A stretch of DNA of 15,891 nucleotides from Chrysochromulina tobinii. Taxonomy: Eukaryota > Haptophyta > Prymnesiales > Chrysochromulinaceae. Within the stretch, counting starts at the first letter, position 1. The number at the start of each line of letters is the position of its first letter. The DNA is taken from NCBI GenBank assembly GCA_001275005.1, contig JWZX01002335.1, forward strand, positions 1-15,891, given 5' to 3'. Made by a program: the position numbers and the translations under genes. A model generated the notes under the pieces. That model ran no database searches. It was given only the letters and a program-made list of their open reading frames with translations, and had not been told where the DNA came from. This document shows positions 1-10,600 of the stretch, one piece after another.

Positions 1-10
1 TAAGGTGTCA

Positions 11-39
11 CCGGGTGTCATCAAACTGATGAACCCCGG
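11..39. repeat. Imperfect inverted repeat (hairpin) in the 5' flank
   Basis: The left arm CCGGGTGTCATCA (11-23) and right arm TGATGAACCCCGG (27-39) pair with two adjacent mismatches around a 3-nt loop. The inner six base pairs are perfect. Function unknown. Confidence 0.6.
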
Positions 40-42
40 GCC

Positions 43-58
43 GTATAGGCCGCTATAC
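43..58. repeat. Short inverted repeat GTATAG/CTATAC
   Basis: Perfect 6-nt arms at 43-48 and 53-58 surround GCCG. This AT-containing palindrome lies about 190 bp upstream of the chosen ATG and could be part of the promoter, but no canonical TATA box is present. Confidence 0.45.
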
Positions 59-94
59 TTGTGGGGGCCGCTCGTAGGAGGGGCCAACGAACCG

Positions 95-110
95 CCCCCT
101 GCCAAGGGGG
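95..110. repeat. Short inverted repeat CCCCCT/AGGGGG
   Basis: Six-nt arms at 95-100 and 105-110 surround a GCCA loop. This is the third small palindrome in the 110 bp at the left end. Confidence 0.45.
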
Positions 111-125
111 AGTTCCAGCCACCCG

Positions 126-179
126 ATGGTCGCCCGCCTCGTTAGGTACGGTCCGGTGAGACAAAACAAACTTTTCTAG
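126..179 (+). other. Upstream ORF in the 5' flank (17 codons)
   Basis: An ATG at 126 opens a 17-codon frame ending in TAG at 177-179, in the same frame as the giant CDS. It either acts as a short upstream ORF in the leader or its end is removed by splicing (GTGAGA at 156, TTTTCTAG ending at 179). No conserved peptide is recognised. Confidence 0.35.
161..179 (+). promoter_or_regulatory. Candidate 3' splice site before the giant CDS
   Basis: An AT-rich stretch in otherwise GC-rich DNA ends CTTTTCTAG at 179, a good pyrimidine tract plus acceptor. The giant frame is open from 180, directly after it. GT donor candidates lie upstream, including GTGAGA at 156 and GTAGGA at 74. The real first exon may therefore lie upstream, extending the N-terminus by 22 or more residues. 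Confidence 0.35.
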
Positions 180-245
180 TTCACGCGGTCATCTGCCCCG
201 ACCGTGCGTGCGTCCATCCAGCCGACGTGGCGCACGCCGCCGACG

Positions 246-1560
246 ATGCGAGGACGGCGCGGCTCGTTGCACGTGGCTAGCACGGCTCAACTGACCGTTC
301 GCTCTCTTCACCTCCCGCGCGAGGGCGTGGCCACCATCACGGCCGCGGTCGCCGACGGCGTCAAGCTGGACTTTTGCTGCGTCCTCGTCGGTGTTGATTG
401 CCACAGCCAGCAGACGACGTGCTGCTACTGCTTGGACGAGTTCGTCGACGGCGCGCTCTTTGATCCCAAGCGCGAGCGCGTCGTCGTGTGGACGCAGGCC
501 ACGCTCTCGCTCATCACGCTGCACGTCTTCGAGCTCTCAAGCACGTCGAGCTCTGCATTCCTCCATCGGTACCGCGTCGAGTGCCGGCCGCATGCTCGTG
601 TGCAGCGCATGGCGTGGGCCACGGACCAGCTCGTGCTGTGGACGGGCGAACACGTTGTAGGCGAACGGTGGGCCGTCTACTCGGCCAGCCTGTGCGCGGC
701 CACCGGCAGAGTCGGCGGCACAGAGCTCGACGCCTCAGGCCTCGGGTCCGTGTGGGAGCACTTCCGCCCGATCGCAGCGACGGGCGCGCCATGCGATCTG
801 AACGAGTGCGAGGTCTCATCCGCGGCCGACTGGGCGCTGCTGCGCACCGCCGATGGGCGCTGGGGCTGCCTCGAGCTGGACGGGCTCGAGGGCTCGATGC
901 CAGTGACGCTGCAAAACACCGTCGCCGCATGCTTTGGGACTCAAGGCTCCTCTTCGCGTCAGCGGTGCGAGGTCTACGCACTGCGCCAGCGCTGGGCGGG
1001 CCTCGTTGTAGGTGCTGGTTGGACGAGCGGCGGTGCGGGCAGCGGTGCGGGCAGCGCCGTTTCGTGCGCCTTGAGCTCGCCTCCCGCGGCTGTGGAAAGG
1101 CGCTCTATTGAGCTGTGCCTCCTCGCCATGAGCGCCGGAGCGAGCGCCGCCGTCGAGTTGCGCGTGTTTGAGGCGTCGTGGATCAGCGCCGCATTGCGCG
1201 GACCGCTCGTCGGCTACCGCATGGCGGACGAGGAGCCGGTGGTGGCGGGCGCGGCGCATCCTTCTGTTGGCGAAGGCGATTGCGCCGTGGGTCTGGCGGT
1301 GGAGGTGCGCGGCGGCGCTGCTGGCGGCGGTATACCGGTAGGCATCTGGCTGCAAACGGGCACGCGCGCGATCTATGCTGACAGCGCTGCCGCCGCTGAT
1401 GGCACCGGCACCGATGCCGCCGCCGCCACGATGGCATCGCCCGAGATCGTCGAGATCGACATCTCGGGCGCGCATCTCGTTGCGCTGAGCGATCGCGGCC
1501 TTGTCTTCGAGCGTAACGGACTCCTGAGCGCTGTCCCGAGCCGAGGGAGGGTGGCGAATG
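246..1560 (+). other. N-terminal beta-rich region of the giant protein (unassigned, propeller-like)
   Basis: Residues about 1-438. Short hydrophobic stretches alternate with turns, as in WD40 or RCC1 propellers, for example RVVVWTQATLSLITLHVFEL and VEIDISGAHLVALSDRGLVF. The latter resembles the RCC1 strand pattern in which a His and an Ala-Leu precede a D-G turn. No repeat register could be proven by eye. Classical midasin begins with a smaller helical domain, so this is a lineage-specific or different N-terminus. It probably serves as a docking surface (inference). Confidence 0.4.
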
Positions 1561-1602
1561 GCATGCGACTCGATCAGCGACCCACGCCCGCTCCTCACGC
1601 CA

Positions 1603-1644
<42 letters not shown>

Positions 1645-4600
1645 TGCTGCCGCCCGCCTCTCGCACCGTCCATTGGGCGGGCAGCGTCCGACGCACCGGG
1701 GAGAGGATCGGTGCGGCAGCAGCTTCTCGAGCTGGCTGCCCACCGCTGTGCCCGTCGCCCCCGGCCTCGCACACGCACTTCTCGTTTGCAGCGGCGGTGC
1801 GAGAGCATCTCTCCTTCGGCCCTCACGTGCTCGCGCAGCTTTTGGGGGGCGAGGCCGAGAGCGAGGGCCAGGTCGAGGAGGAGGGGAAGATGGAGGAGGC
1901 CTCGCGACGATCCGAGGGCGACGGAGGCGGCGGCTGGGCGAGTACCTGCCTCGAGACTCAGAAGCTACTCTGCTTTGGGTGGGACCGTACGTCGGACGCG
2001 CGCGGCTGGCCAGAGGGTCAGGCGCGCTTCTTCATGTACGAACGCTACCGCACGCAGGATCTCACGCGCCGGCCAGACCTCGAGGCGCTCGTGCCATCCG
2101 ATCCCGATCTCATCCTGACGGAGGGCATCAAGCAGCTCGCGACGAGGTTGCTCGACTGTTACAAGCATGCGCAGCCGGTCCTGATCGAGGGCGATGCGGC
2201 GGGCGGCAAGACGGCCGCCGTGGCCTTCTGCGCGCACCGCACCAACTCGCCCCTGCTTCGTTTCAACATGACGCCCACCACGACCATCGCGGATTTTGTG
2301 GGCCAGCTCGGGCTCGGCGCCGTACCGAGTGCGCGCTCGTTTGGCTTCGTGCTCGGACCGTTGGGTGAGGCCGTCAAGGATGGTCTGTGGCTGCTCGTCG
2401 ACGAGGCCAATCTGGCGCCGGATACGGTGCTGCGCGTGATGGAGGATGTGCTGAGCACGGGCTACCTGCGACTCGGCTCGGGTGGCGTGGCTGGCCAGCC
2501 AGGGGCCACCTCAGGCCAGCTCACCCTGCCTGCACACCCAAACTTTCGGCTACTGCTCACCCAAAACTCGGCGAGCGACGTGAGCTACGGCTCGACGCGC
2601 CATCTCCTCTCGCCCTCCCTCCTCTCGCACTTTGTGCCCGTCATGGCGCCACTGATGGAGCCGGCGCAGATGCACCACATCCTCGCTTCCAAGCTCGCGC
2701 GCATCCTCGATGGAGCCGCCGCCACCAACAGCCTCGATGGAGCCGCCGCCACCAACAGCTTCGATGGAGCCGCCGCCAACAGCGGCCTCGATGGAGCCGC
2801 CGCCACCAACAGCCGAAGCAGCCGCAGCCGCAGCAGCCGCAGAGTCGAAGGCGGCGGCGAGGCCAGAGCCGAGTGGCGCCTATCGTCCGACTGGCCGCGC
2901 ACGTGTGCCGCAGCGCTGCTCAAGCTCCATGCCGCAACCAACGAGGCTGCCAAGGCAGAGCGTCTTCGAAGCTCAGCGACCCTTCGAGATCTCTTGCAGG
3001 CCGTGGACCTCCTTCGTATGGCGCGTGTACAGCTGCACCGGCGCCTTGCCGTCGTCGAGGGGCTCAAGACCATCTTCACTCAACGACTGCGCCGCACGAG
3101 CTCGATTGCACGCGTGCGTCGGCTCGTCGATGCGCACGAGAGCCTCTTTTTGCCCTTCGGCGGCGGCCACCTACTGAGCGCCGTCCTGAGCGAGCCTACC
3201 GCAACCACCGAGCCGTGTGAATGTGAACATGCTCCCGATGATGACGATGATGATGAAGATGGCGTCTCTGGGCGACCGGCCATCTTGTCCGAGCATAGTC
3301 ACCTCTTCGCGATGCTCGATGTGAGCGCAGCCACGCGCAAGCCGATGCTCGTGTGTGGCCCCGACATGAGCGGCAAGGCGTCGGCGGCGATTGCATGGGC
3401 GCGATCGCGTGGGCGAGCATGCGTGGTGCGCGTGCTCACGCCGGAGACTACCGCCGAGGAGCTCTTTGGACAGATCGTGCCGAGCTCCGCCGAGATCGGG
3501 CCGAGCTCCGCCGAGAATGTGCCGAGCTCCGCCGAGATCGGGCCGAGCTCCGCCGAGGCGGCTGTGCGAGAAGAGGGGGCGGTGGTGAGTGCTGCCAGCA
3601 CAACGATCGCTCCTCTTCCTCCTCCTCCTCCTCCGCCGCCGCCGCCATACCATTGGGAGCCCGGGCCGGTGACGCGCGCAATGGAGCGCGGCAGCGTGCT
3701 GCTGCTCCGCGGCATCGACGCGCCTGATCCCGCGGTCCTCGAGGCTCTCAACGCCGTGCTAGAGGTCGATGCGAGCATGCGCCGCTCGGCCCTGGTGGGG
3801 GGACGTACGGTGCGGGTGGCCGAGGGCTTCTTTGTGATCTGTACCAGCCGCGAGTCGCAGCACGCGCTCACGCCGGCGCTTGCCTCGCGCTTCCTGGCTG
3901 TTGCCTGGGGAGACGAAGCGGAGGGTGCTGGCGACAAGCTCGTCAGTCAGCCGAGCTTCGAAGCGCTCGTCCTCCACTACACGCGGGCGGCGGCGGCGGG
4001 GGTAGCGGCGGGGGGGGTAGCGGCGGTAGCGGCACGCGAGGCGATCAGCACGGCGCTCGGCGCTCGCCACCAGCCGCCCGAGGCGACGCGACAGGCCGTG
4101 GGCGAGGTGTGCATGGTGCCCAAGGCGACGCGACCAACCTTCCGTTTGGGCGAGGTGTGCATGGTGCTCCGAGCCATCGGACGTTGGTGGAGCTTCATGA
4201 GCACGCACGCGCGGCTGCGCACAGCCGCCGCGGCTCGTGCGCCGCACGCCGCCGCCGCTCTCGCCTCGCTTCTCGGTGGCCAGCGCCCGACAGACCCCGC
4301 CGAGTTGCCCATCACGCTGGCTGACCTTCGTCCTGAGCTGACTTGTGCGGACGTGTCGGAGGCGACCGGCTTCACATTCACACTCTCACATCGGTCCCGC
4401 CACACCGCCCTACACGTGGTGCTGAGCTGCATCCATTGCGGCGTGCCCTTGATCTTACAGGGCGTCGCTGGTGTGGGGAAGACGCGGCTCGTCGAGGTCG
4501 CGTACGGGCTGCTCGAGTCCAACGGTCGCCAACGGCCGTTACAGGTGCCCACGGTGCAGTTCTCACGCAGTACGACGCTCCAAGACGTTGTGGGTCAGTG

Positions 4601-7600
4601 GCGTCCGCACGGCGGCGGCTGCGAGTGGGTGGACGGTCCCCTCTACATGGCCATGCGAGGGGGGCTGCCGCTCCTCTGTGACGAGATGAACCTCGCCACC
4701 TCTGACGTGGTCGCCTTCCTCGTCCCGCTCCTCGACGGCCCTCCTGTTTTTGAATGCCCGCTTGGGGGTGGCACCGTGCGCGTGCAGCCCGGCTTTGTCA
4801 TCATCGTGGCGCAGAACCCGCCGCACTATGCCGGCCGCTCCGCGCTCCCGCGCGCCTTTGTGCGACGAGCGCTGTGCTACGAAGTGCACCCGTATTGCGA
4901 GGCGGAGGTGCTCGCCATCTTGCGACGGCACGTGCGCGCCCGACACGGCGTCGCCATAGCCGAGGCCACGTGGCTCACGCCGCGGCTGAGGCACGTGGCG
5001 CACGTGCTGGGCTACACCGATGCGGCGCTCGCCACGGCGCCTTCGGACGCAGTGACGCTGCGCCATGCGCTCAAGCTGCTCGGTCGACTGCTCGACGAGG
5101 GCGCGTGGGCGAGCGTTGGGTGCGAGGACGCCACCGATTGGCATGAGGTCATCCAGCTGCATGCGTGCATCTTGTTCCCACAGCACGTGCCGGACGACCT
5201 ACAGCTTCCCACGCTGCATGCGTCGCTCACGCTTGTCGAAGCGCCGACAGCAGATGCCGAGATCCGGCCGACGGCCACTGCCGACGGCGTGGAGGCCGAT
5301 CGCTCCGCCGCCGCCGCCGCCGCCAACGATACATCCGATGGCGGCGTGACCACGGCGATCTTCGCGCTGCGCGGCATGGCGCCTCATCCACACGCGCAGG
5401 TCACTCTCCGCCTGTGGCGCGCAAGCCCTCTCACGCGTGACTTTGAGTACCTCCCCGAGGGCGCCCGGCTGCTCGTGGCCCAGCTCGCGTTCTGCATCGC
5501 CTTTCGCGAGCCTGCCCTGCTCAGCGGGCCGAGCTGCTTCAAGTCGCACTGCGCGCGCCTGCTCGGGCAGAGCCTCGTGCTGCCGCGCGCCAAGGCGCCC
5601 ATCTCGACTCTCTACTTGTCGGCGCTCACCGAGGCTGCGGATCTCGAGGGCGGCGTCGAGCCGCACACGTTCGCGAGCTACGTCGCGTACTTGCAGCCGT
5701 GCGTGCGAGACCTCGAAGCGCACGCATCCTCTGGCCCTCTCGCCCCAGGCACGCCGCCGCCTCCCGCCCTTGACGCCGACGAGCTCGCAAACGGTCGGCT
5801 CGGCGCGAGCGCGATCCGCGCCTACCTGGAGTGGTACGCGACGCACTTCGCGGCTCGCGCCGTGTCGAGCATACCGGTGAGCCGTTCGAATGGCCGTTGG
5901 GCGGCGACGCTGCTTCGTCAGCTCGAGGGCTTTGCGAATGCCACCCAAGGCTTCCCCGTGTGTGAACGCGGTGTGCTGCCCAGCGTCCGATTCGGCGGCA
6001 TGATCCTCCTCGAGGGGTTCGAACAGCCCGACCAGGCGGTCATTGAGGGCCTCAACGCGCTCCTCGAGCTCGATCGCTCCTTTCGCACCGCCCACGACGG
6101 CGCCGCACCCGTCGCCGTGCACGAGGGCTTCCTTTTCGTGACGAGTGCCCACGACGGCGCCGCCGCGTTCGTGGGTGCGGGCGCGGGCGGCGCCAAGGTC
6201 GGCGGCAGCGGCAGCGGCAACGGCAGCGGCAACGGCAGCGGTGACGCCTGCGGGATCGGCAGCAGGCGCAGGGCCGCAGCCAAGCTCCCTTCGGGGCTGA
6301 GCCCGGCGCTCGTGTCTCGCCTCACGTGCATCCTCGTCGATCCGCCTCCAATCGAGCAGATGGCCGCTGCGTACGGCGGTCTGCTCCGGCGGCGCCTTGG
6401 CAACAGCCTTCGCAACAGCGAGCATGCGGCGGCGGGGGTAGAGCTCCTCTTTGACAGCCTGCATGCGCTGCTCAAGGTGCACCCGCTCCTCGCGCCACGT
6501 GTGACCCTTCGCCGGCTGCTGCAGTGGTGCGACTACGTGCAGCTTGATCGTGATCTCGGCGTCAAAGGATCACGTGACGAAACTCTCACCAATCTCGCGC
6601 TCGGAGGGCACGTGCTCTTCATCGACCAACTGTCGAGCCCAACGCAGCGCGAGGCGGCCATCCTGGCCGTCGGGGCGGTCGAGGCGGCCCACAGCGTGCT
6701 CGCGGCCGAGCAGCATGCCGATCTCGCCAATCTCGCCAATCTCGTGGCCGAGCAGCATGCCGAGCCCGACGCCACACACGGGCACGCGGGCCAGCTGACG
6801 TGGCTGCGGACCCTCGCCGATGGCTCCCGCGCGCTCAACTATCTCGGCTTCCGCTTGCCACGCGGCGCCGACGAGGGCTTTGGCGGCTTCGAGCCCTCGT
6901 TGAGCGCGGTGCGGAATCTGGCGCGCGTGCTCGTCGCGCGCGACACGGGGCATGCCATCAATCTCATCGGACCTCCCGGCATCGGCAAGACGGCCGTTGT
7001 GGAAGCGGCGGCTCGGCTGCTCCGCCGTCCGTTCACACGCGTCTCGTGTTCACGCTCCCTCTCCGTCGACGACCTCTTCGGAGCTTACCGCCCGTCACTC
7101 GACGTGCCCAGTGGAGAGGTCGTCTTCACCTTCGAGCGTGGCGCGCTCGCTGCCGCCATCGAGGCGCAGGGCATCGTGCTGCTCGATGAGCTCAACTTGG
7201 CGCCTGCCGACGTGCTGGGCGTGCTGGCTGGGCTGCTCAGCTGCGCTCCGGATGAGCTCTTCAGCATTCGCGCGCACCAGCTCCGCCGGGGCCGGACCAT
7301 CTTTGTGGGCGCGATGAACGACGTGCGGGTGGGGGGCGGCCGGCACGAGCTGCCCGTTCGCCTCGACGACGTGCTCACGCGCGTCCACCTGGCGCCTTTG
7401 GATGCGACCGAGGTGGCGTGCATCGCACTGGGCGCGTGCGGTGCGGCCTTTGCGCGCGCGCAGGGCGAGGCGGCCGACGCGGCGGCGCACACGCCGTGGC
7501 TGCTGGATCTCGCCCTCGAGCTCAACGCCAACCTACCCGTCGACGTGCCCGGCCTCGACACGCCCTTCAACCTGCGCACGCTCCAAAATTTGGCCGCAGT

Positions 7601-10600
7601 GCTCGACAGTATCTCCTGGGAACACCTCGACGGCGGCGGCGGCGGCAGCGGCAGCGTGGCCGAGGATCAGCGCGCGCAGGGGCGCGGGCAGGTGAGCTTC
7701 GCGCCTTCGAGTGGCCCCCGGCCGCAGCGCGAGTACCAACAGCTCGCGAGCTTCATGCTCGTGTACACGCGCGGGTGCTCTCTGCGCTTTACCGCGCGTG
7801 CTGAGGAGGCTGTCGCGCGCCGGCTCGTGGACGCACGCCGCCGCCATCGGGCGGGAGGCGCCGGCGGTGGCCGCGTGGTGCAAGCGACGCACGTGGCGCT
7901 GGGCGCCTCGGAGGACGAGAGATCACGCGAGCTCACACGAGATCTCGGAGGCGCCTCGGAGGAGGCGGCTCATCTCCTCAAGCAGTGGCGACGGCGCCAA
8001 GTGCCGGTGGGCGCTCGGCACGGCGCCCTCGAGTTTGGCCCAGTGGGCGTCGATGACGCTGAGAACTCGAGCCTCGGCGGCGGCGTGCGCTGGGCGCTGT
8101 GTCGGTTCCCCACATGTGACGACGCTTGGGGCGACGCGGCGGCCGCCCCCCAGCGCGGACCTCGTCATCGACGGCTTCTCGAGGAGCTGAGCTTGGCGGC
8201 CGAGTCGCGTCGTATCGTGCTCCTCGAAGGGCCGGCCTGCTCGGGCAAGACGGCCGCCGTGCGCGATCTCGCGTGGCTACGCAACGCGCGGCTTCTCACC
8301 ATCGCCGTCAACGCCGAGACGGAGGGTACGGACCTGATCGGCGGCTTCACGCCGACGGGCGACGGGCCAGGCGAGCCGAGCCTTGCGCTCCTCAACGCGG
8401 CGCTCAACCTGGCGGTGGCGCGAGGCGGCCTGCAGCGGCTGCTGTCGACGCTCCTCGCACACGTGCCGCCACGTGGCCAATTGGGCGCCGTGACGGGCGC
8501 CGTGACGGGCGCCGAGATGGGCGCCGAGACGGGCGCCGAGACGGGCGCCGAGACGGGCGCAGCCGACGCGGATGATGCCCTCGCAGCCGCCATCCTCGCG
8601 TGCGTGGAGGAGCTGCTCAAGAGAGCTCCGGCGGATGGCACGAGGCGCAGCGGTGCGAGCCACGAGCTCGTCGACGACGGCACGGGCCGCGGCGCCTCGA
8701 GCAGCGCGGCGCATTCCCAGGGCATCGGGAGCGACTCGTCCCCCGCGGCCGCCTCTGCCCCGCCGTCGGCGGCGATAGCCGAGCTCGTGCGCCTCAATCA
8801 ACGTCTGCGCCGCGCGCCGGGCCAAAGCGGCGCCCATCTGGGCGCCAAGCTTCCCTTTCGCATCTACGAGGGGCCGTTGGTGGTCGCGATGCGGCATGGC
8901 TACTGGCTGCTGCTCGACAATGTGAGCGCAGCCTCGCCAGAGGTGATCGAGCGAATCAACTCGCTCGGGGAGGCGCACGCCTCGCTCCATCTCATGGAGA
9001 CGGGGGAGGGTCCGCTCGGCGCCCACGCGGCCTTCCGATGCTTCGCGACCGCCACGACGCGTCGTGGCTCCACGTACACGCTCTCAGAGGCCTTCCGAAA
9101 CCGCACCCTCATCCTTCAGTGCGAGCCACTCGATGCGGGTCTGAGCTCGCGCCCGCGGCTCGCATCGGGCGCCAGCGCTGACGAGGCCAAGCTCGCGAGG
9201 GCGGAGGCGTACTTGGAGCTCGAGCAGCTCTGCAGGCGCTGCGGGTGCTCGTCGCGGCTGGCTCGCGAGCTCGTCAGATTGCACGAGATGGCGCTCGCAC
9301 ACGCCGCGAGCACCGCCACCAAGATCTGCGGCTACGAGCTGAGCGTGCGCAACTTGCAAAAGGCGGCGCTCATGGCGGCACGGGGCGCGCCGATTGCGAG
9401 CGTCATTGCGCACACGTACGGCACGATGGCTCCCATGCTCACGCAGAGCAGTTGGGAGCAAGCACTGCTTGGGGACGCGCCGTCGAAGGAGGACGTGCCC
9501 CGTGCGAAGCAGTTGGGGCTTGGGGGTGACGATGATGATGAGGCTGGTGATGAGGGCGGAGCCACTGACGCGCCGACAGGCGGCGGCGGCGGCGCCGATG
9601 AGGGCGAGGGGGAGGCGGATGGCGGCGGTGGTAGCTCGCCAGAGGCGGCGGCGGCGGCGCGGCCGCGTCAGGATGCCCAGGGCAAGACGATGCGCGAGGA
9701 AGACAACGACAAGGATGACGACGACGACGACTCGAATGTCACCGATGGGGGCTCAGATGTTGGCCCCGACGATGGGTCGCAAGTGGCCGAGCGCGCCAGG
9801 ACCAGCGGCGGCCAGCCGGGCAGCGGCGGATCGATAGAAGAAAGCGACCAGGGCGCAGGCGGAGCGGAGCAGGAGCAGGAGCAGCAGCAGGCGCGCGCGG
9901 TGGTGGGCGCGCTGGGAGCCGGCCATGCACAGGGTCTGCACGAGCGCGTGCAGGCGCAGGGTGGCCAGGGCGAGCAGATGGCGGAGTACGAGGAGGTGCG
10001 AGCGGACGATGCCGAGGGCGGTGGTAAGGGAAGCACAATGGCAAAGGTCTCGCTACCTGCCGTCGGAGGCGACGCAAGGCAAGTGGCCAATGATCCGGCT
10101 CCTAGCAGCGAGGGCCGTGGTGGCGGCGGCAGAGGCCGTGGTGGCGGCGGCAGAGGCCGTGGTGGCGGCGGTGGTGCCCGACCGGTCGCTGCCGACAAGG
10201 GGGCCCTCGGCTCGGCTCGCCACTGCAGCGATGAGCCTGACGGCTTGGAGCTGCCGCTTCCGCCTGCGCCGCTTCCTCTGCTGGGCAGGCTTCAGGACGC
10301 GTACGAGGAGCGCAGCAGCAGCTCCGGTCCATCAATGCTGAGTGAGGCGATGCTGGAGCTTGCCGAGGCACTCGTGGTGCGGCTGCAGCAGCAGGTGCTC
10401 GGTCCGGCGCTTGAGAGCCCAGAGTACGCGCAGCTCGAGCGGCGGGTGGACGAGCTGTGCGAGGCACACCAGGCGCATACCAAGGCCCTCGCGGGGCGCC
10501 GAAGGGCTTCCGAGGACGAGATGCATGCTCGCCAGGAGATGCATGCTCGCCGGGAGATGCATGCTCGCCAGGAGATGCATGCTCGCCGGCTGGCTAGCAG

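Larger units (their letters stand above)
3290..4320 (+). other. AAA2 module: degenerate nucleotide site
   Basis: Residues about 1015-1359. The Walker A position reads GPDMSGKA (3357-3380), so the Mg-coordinating Thr/Ser is Ala. The Walker B position reads LLLRGIDAPDP, so Asp-Glu is Arg-Gly (3708-3713). Sensor-1 Asn is absent (ICTSRES). The finger motif LTPALASRF is kept (Arg1215). A structural, non-hydrolysing subunit that can still complete the AAA1 site is the simplest reading. Low-complexity inserts (a 21-nt repeat and a poly-Pro run) lie between the two Walker positions. Confidence 0.8.

Noticed and set aside
204-245. Start of the giant ORF at 204
   Set aside because: The codon at 204 is GTG, not ATG. 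In a eukaryote the first in-frame ATG (246) or an upstream exon is the better start.
5199-6482. 427-codon open frame on the minus strand
   Set aside because: It lies wholly antisense to AAA3/AAA4 coding sequence. High GC makes stops rare in shadow frames; its product is a compositional mix without domains.
2100-9480. Dynein heavy chain
   Set aside because: There is no motor stalk, microtubule-binding domain or tail. The DN Walker B, acidic tract and MIDAS-like module point to the midasin branch.
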